In this document: positions 22,774 to 25,500 of the stretch, piece by piece
Numbering within the stretch: the stretch's first letter is position 1
How the letters are laid out: every line of letters starts with the position of its first letter
Source: a virus
Length of the DNA: 25,500 bases
Strand: one strand, 5' to 3'
Virus record (IMG/VR): IMGVR_UViG_3300025127_000243
Location: 1 to 25,500 of that record
The notes under the pieces: model-generated
What the model was told of the DNA's origin: nothing
Database searches by the model: none
Seen by the model: only the letters and a program-made list of their open reading frames with translations
Translations under genes and position numbers: made by a program

Positions 22774-23420
22774 TACGTTCTAGGCCTTCTTGGTAAACCA
22801 TCACGGTAAGCGTCACTGTTCTCACGAGCCTCTGCGAGATCTTTAAGTCTCTGTAGAGATTCCGTGAACCTGTTGTTGTACAGGGTTAAGAGATCTGGCT
22901 CACCCTTCATATAAGTGTATGCCTCAACTAAAGAAGCATACAAGATGGTGTTTGGAGCATTGGTGCTTATCCAAGTAGTGCCACTATCGCCCCCGGCGGT
23001 TAAACTGGCGGGTCTATAAAAATAGTGTAACTCACTAGAGTAATTAGCATCCGGTGTGGGAGCTATAATGAAGTTATCTACATCAAACAAAGCGTAGTAA
23101 ACAGGTTGCCCCGTCGTGGAACTATTAGGGTTATATTCTTGCACAAAGTTTACATCTTTCTGTAATAGAAAAACTTTGCTACTAGAGACTTCTATAGACA
23201 GAGAAAAGGACGCTAAGTAATCATCTGGAGCGTTTAAAAACTTATCACCAGTAGTCATGACACCCGTGACGTTTTTTCTAAAATACTCTAAGTCTACAAG
23301 ACCCAAAATCCTATCTTCGGCGGCTCTTATAAAAACAGGTAAATTGGTGACAAAAGACGTTTCGGTGTTTTCCGTAAAGTCTTGTATTGCTGTTTTAAGT
23401 TCTGCAAATGTAAAACTCAT
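22773..23420 (-). CDS. Head-tail adaptor / tail tubular-like protein (215 residues)
   Basis: The N-terminal helix FTFAELKTAIQDFTENTETS followed by FVTNLPVFIRAAEDRILGLV is the pattern seen in phage adaptor proteins (T7 gp11-like and SU10-type adaptors). After it come strands (KVFLLQKDVNFVQEYN, QPVYYALFDVDNFIIAPTPD, SELHYFYRPASLT) and a long C-terminal helical region (ASLVEAYTYMKGEPDLLTLY, then SLQRLKDLAEARE), ending in a basic RRPRT. The arrangement, helix plus beta barrel plus helical bundle, fits a ring protein between portal and nozzle. It is separated by 3 bases from the 99-residue gene and lies two genes downstream of a gp4-like gene, as in phage neck modules. The role is inferred from pattern and position. 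Confidence 0.72.
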   Translation of the reverse strand: MSFTFAELKTAIQDFTENTETSFVTNLPVFIRAAEDRILGLVDLEYFRKNVTGVMTTGDKFLNAPDDYLASFSLSIEVSSSKVFLLQKDVNFVQEYNPNSSTTGQPVYYALFDVDNFIIAPTPDANYSSELHYFYRPASLTAGGDSGTTWISTNAPNTILYASLVEAYTYMKGEPDLLTLYNNRFTESLQRLKDLAEARENSDAYRDGLPRRPRT

Positions 23421-23423
23421 TGC

Positions 23424-23723
23424 TTACACCACCACTGTTACGTTACCCACCTGCCCTGTAGCCTTTATGGGAATAAGATCTTTCCCAAGAGGAGCTACAC
23501 CCACAAGAATAACAAAAGGCTCGTTTCTATCGGGTCGTGCGTCTCTCAAAGCTTGAACATCTGCTACCGTATGAAAAGGACCTAGTTGCGGTTGTTTTGC
23601 CTCAAACTCATCTTTACCAACTAAAGCACCGTTCCATTCTTTACGCATGTCTCGATACCGATATCGAAAACCAGAACGATCCGATATTGCGTATGCGTAT
23701 TTTCCAGAAGCAAATTTAGCCAT
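23424..23723 (-). CDS. Small conserved-type virion protein with ATGxVGxVxV tail (99 residues)
   Basis: The start overlaps the upstream stop as TAATG (23723). The N-terminus, KFASGKYAYAISDRSGFRYR followed by YRDMRKEWNGALV, is a pattern I recognise from marine phage tail regions, with aromatic and basic residues. The middle has KQPQLGPFHTVADVQALRDA, and the end is KATGQVGNVTVVV, the same motif as in the proteins at 16909-17208 and 21460-22047. There are no cysteines, membrane segment or catalytic motif. It is between two adaptor-like genes, so a neck or tail-ring accessory role is plausible. The function is not known to me. Confidence 0.72.
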   Translation of the reverse strand: MAKFASGKYAYAISDRSGFRYRYRDMRKEWNGALVGKDEFEAKQPQLGPFHTVADVQALRDARPDRNEPFVILVGVAPLGKDLIPIKATGQVGNVTVVV

Positions 23724-24391
23724 TAATTCGTCTTAAAATACTGATATTGTGGCACCACATTATATGACGCTCTGTCTCTATCCTCTGTAGCCGCTCTCTC
23801 AAACTCTTCTTCATAAACAGCCTTTAACAGTTGAACCCTGTCTGGCGCTCTTTTCATCGAGAGATAATACGCTAACCCCGCTGCAAGGCATGGATAAAAC
23901 CTAAACGGAACCTCAACAGTATTTGTAGGTGTATCCGCGTCTTGTATTCTTGTGAGCGCGTCATAAACAACCGTGTCAGTGCTGTTCTCAGGAACAGGCC
24001 ATATCTTTAAATTAGGCGTTATCTGCCTATCCAAAAAGAACTGATTAGGGCGTCCCTGAGTTGTCTTAGTCGGGATGTTCAAAAACTGACTCCTGCTAAG
24101 ACGCTCTAACGCAAAATCCGTGTTACTTCGTCTAACCACGGCTGACAGAATATCTATAACATCTGTTCCTATAGAATATTCGCCGTCAGCGGCGGTAAGA
24201 GCCTGTGTTCGTTGCTCAATAGTCCATTGATTAAGACCTCGATTAGCCCAGTCCGCAAACAGAATATTAAGAGAACGACGTGTAGTCTGGAGGTCGTAAC
24301 CTGTACGAACCTCCAAACCGCATCGTTCAAACGCCTCTTCTACGTAATCAGCGACGTTTAGCTCAAAATCTGTGCTTCCTGAAGTGGTCAT
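23723..24391 (-). CDS. P22 gp4-like head-completion / tail accessory protein
   Basis: This 222-residue protein's start overlaps the upstream stop as TAATG. The N-terminal helices contain VADYVEEAFERCGLEV followed by TRRSLNILFADWANRGLNQW. The R-SLN-L-DWANRGLN-W pattern is the signature I associate with the P22 tail accessory factor gp4 and its relatives, which bind below the portal and start tail assembly. A beta region (EYSIGTDVIDILSAVVRRSN) and PxLAAGLAYYLSMKRAP helix follow, then an acidic helical end. P22 gp4 itself (about 166 residues) also has peptidoglycan-cutting activity. I see no defined catalytic site here and do not claim it. Its place upstream of the adaptor and nozzle genes agrees with a neck protein. 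Confidence 0.75.
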   Translation of the reverse strand: MTTSGSTDFELNVADYVEEAFERCGLEVRTGYDLQTTRRSLNILFADWANRGLNQWTIEQRTQALTAADGEYSIGTDVIDILSAVVRRSNTDFALERLSRSQFLNIPTKTTQGRPNQFFLDRQITPNLKIWPVPENSTDTVVYDALTRIQDADTPTNTVEVPFRFYPCLAAGLAYYLSMKRAPDRVQLLKAVYEEEFERAATEDRDRASYNVVPQYQYFKTN

Positions 24392-24621
24392 TACGCCATC
24401 TTAACTAGCTTAAAACCTTTTGCTTTGGCTGCTTTGCGGATCTGCGCTACACTCATAGCCTTTCCGCCATCTTTCATCATCATGTCAGGCTTTTTAGCCA
24501 TTCCACCGCCGCGCATCATTGTGGGCTTTTTAGCCATTCCGCCGCCACGCATTTTCATTGGTTTCTTAGCCATTCCGCCGCCACGCATTTTTACAGGTTT
24601 TCTACGAGGTTTCATTGCCAT
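24391..24621 (-). CDS. Very basic repeat protein, KPxxMRGGGMAK units (76 residues)
   Basis: AGGAG precedes ATG 24619-24621 by eight bases. A second ATG two codons in is less well placed. The start overlaps the upstream gene by 20 bases. Residues 8-43 are three 12-residue units KP(V/M/T)(K/M)MRGGGMAK, then a degenerate KPDMMMKDGG, and then MSVAQIRKAAKAKGFKLVKMA, a short basic helix. It is very rich in lysine, arginine, methionine and glycine, with almost no acidic residues, so it should bind nucleic acid or an acidic surface. Similar small proteins appear in marine phage structural operons. Function unknown. It may be a packaged-DNA-associated or assembly protein. Confidence 0.72.
   Translation of the reverse strand: MAMKPRRKPVKMRGGGMAKKPMKMRGGGMAKKPTMMRGGGMAKKPDMMMKDGGKAMSVAQIRKAAKAKGFKLVKMA
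24463..24600 (-). repeat. Tandem 36-bp repeats in the basic protein gene
   Basis: Units of 36 bases, carrying the core GCCATTCC(A/G)CC(G/A)CC(G/A)CGCAT and TTTTTAGCC-type flanks, repeat three times plus a degenerate fourth. They encode the KPxxMRGGGMAK units. Divergence is mostly at synonymous positions. This is coding repeat structure, not a CRISPR: there are no spacers of constant length. Confidence 0.85.
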
Positions 24622-25174
24622 GTTCTAGTCTCCTATATAGATCACGTCGTTGTTGATATATCTCAGAGGCATTAAACTCATCAAGATAAGAGTCATAATA
24701 ACCCTTTTCTTTTATTTTGTCTGCGCTTTCCTGTATTTTTGATAAACGCTGAACGAATATCAAAGCATACGGTTCTTCTACCAGACACTCGAAAGACCCG
24801 TCATCAATAAAATCATTTGCTTCTTCAAACGGATGAAACCCCATGAGCCAAATATCTTTATCAATAAAGATGCCTTGAGATATGGCGTTATTTAACTGTT
24901 TCAAATCATCATCAAAATCATCAGGACTTTCTTGAAAAGCAAAATCAACGATTATTACAAGGTCTTTAGTGTCATCAAAACAAGATACCGCGGTATAGAT
25001 GTCTTGTTTGTGAGCGCAGTATTTAAAGACAAAATCTACTTTATCGTCTTTCCATGCGGAGCGAGCATAGGGGCAGGCAGGTAAGTTGTTAAAATATTTA
25101 TTGGGGACCTCTAAGGCATGTTCTGACCATGCCTTAATTTCATTTATAACGTCTTTTTCAATCCCCGAATACAT
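24602..25174 (-). CDS. Acidic protein with LPACPYARSAW motif, function unknown (190 residues)
   Basis: The start overlaps the upstream stop as TAATG (25174), and the end overlaps the next start by 20 bases. It contains PNKYFNNLPACPYARSAW (24-41), an alpha/beta core with hydrophobic strands (TKDLVIIVDFAF, 69-80), an acidic patch (81-92, SPDDFDDD), a GFHPF motif (112-116) and a helical end (IYQQRRDLYRRLEHG). Cysteines are at 34, 53, 65 and 130. The CPYA context and GFHPF look like conserved sites. I do not recognise the family with confidence. It is not obviously a virion protein by composition, although it sits in the virion operon, so an enzyme or host-interaction function is possible. Confidence 0.7.
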   Translation of the reverse strand: MYSGIEKDVINEIKAWSEHALEVPNKYFNNLPACPYARSAWKDDKVDFVFKYCAHKQDIYTAVSCFDDTKDLVIIVDFAFQESPDDFDDDLKQLNNAISQGIFIDKDIWLMGFHPFEEANDFIDDGSFECLVEEPYALIFVQRLSKIQESADKIKEKGYYDSYLDEFNASEIYQQRRDLYRRLEHGNETS

Positions 25175-25491
25175 TAAGCTACTGCGCCTTTAACCTTTCT
25201 TTTCTTAGCAGACATTATCACCCCACAACCTCGTGGGACGACGCCGCCGGAAGCCAAGCTTACTTTTGCTTTTTTAGTATTTGCGACAACCGTTTTACCT
25301 TTAGCGCCCGCAGACTTCTTTTTACGAGCAGTTTTAGCTCTCTCACTTTTCGACAAACTTTTAGCTTTAGACCTTGGTAAGCATCTATCAGGGTTTTTCT
25401 TATCCTTTGAAGTGCCGCAAGGACCTTTGATTTCACCATCGGTTCCAATCCTTACCCAATCTTGTTTTAACCACTCTTTTAACTGACCCAT
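25174..25491 (-). CDS. Basic DUF5872-like phage protein (105 residues)
   Basis: The first gene of the visible virion operon, starting at ATG 25489-25491. The N-terminal part, LKEWLKQDWVRIGTDGE followed by IKGPCGTSKDKKNPDRCLPR (C25 and C37), is a pattern I associate with DUF5872-type proteins of phages and environmental viruses (from memory). The middle is strongly basic (KSERAKTARKKKSAGAKGK), then ASGGVVPRGCGVIMSAKKRK at the C-terminus, a tail I have seen on other marine phage proteins. It should bind DNA or an acidic surface. Upstream bases 25492-25500 read as a TAG directly before the ATG on the minus strand, so a preceding gene may end there. No ribosome site can be judged from the few bases available. 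Confidence 0.75.
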   Translation of the reverse strand: MGQLKEWLKQDWVRIGTDGEIKGPCGTSKDKKNPDRCLPRSKAKSLSKSERAKTARKKKSAGAKGKTVVANTKKAKVSLASGGVVPRGCGVIMSAKKRKVKGAVA

Positions 25492-25500
25492 CTAACGACC

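Overview
The window looks like part of a tailed double-stranded DNA phage genome, most likely a short-tailed (podovirus-like) marine phage or an environmental phage contig. The evidence is wall-to-wall coding, chains of overlapping start and stop codons, a replication block (family A DNA polymerase, UvrD-like helicase, AEP-type primase, SSB-like protein), and a virion block with large internal proteins, fibre, nozzle and head-tail adaptor-like proteins. There are no host genes, tRNAs, rRNAs, insertion sequences, integrase or CRISPR array. I recognise several small genes as the kind found in uncultured marine phages, but no host can be named from this sequence.

Layout. (1) 1-5542, minus strand: a replication operon reading leftwards, in transcription order: a coiled-coil protein of unknown function, an SSB-like protein, an archaeo-eukaryotic primase, an SF1 helicase, a 62-residue protein and a family A DNA polymerase cut by the window edge. 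A rho-independent terminator sits between the SSB gene and the primase gene. (2) 5543-5638: a compact divergent control region with two face-to-face sigma70-like promoters inside one quasi-palindrome. (3) 5639-7081, plus strand: an SNF2-family helicase, the only rightward gene. It runs into the virion block with three bases to spare. (4) 7085-25491, minus strand: the virion operon. In transcription order (right to left) it holds three small proteins (one basic, one acidic, one made of basic repeats), a P22 gp4-like head-completion protein, a small conserved protein, a second adaptor-like protein, three small or medium proteins including a 22-residue-repeat protein, a 630-residue fibre, two small proteins, a nozzle or packaged-DNA-stabilisation-like protein, a small protein, and five large proteins. 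Those five look like internal (ejected) virion proteins or their assembly partners. The last of them, 1329 residues, ends at the SNF2 gene.

How it works together. The left operon supplies a near-complete replication fork, but no DnaB- or T7 gp4-type helicase and no TOPRIM primase are in view. The primase is an AEP enzyme whose gene overlaps a UvrD-like helicase gene. The right operon builds the neck, tail and ejection apparatus. Capsid, portal, terminase and lysis genes are not in the window. Capsid and portal probably lie to the right, upstream on the minus strand.

The most interesting points are the symmetric divergent promoter, the terminator just ahead of a primase gene that has no Shine-Dalgarno, an internal-protein gene encoding an antimicrobial-peptide-like cationic helix next to a glycine-rich membrane-like stretch, short linear motifs recurring across unrelated virion proteins, and a cluster of GGTAGC/GCTACC inverted repeats near the convergent gene junction.
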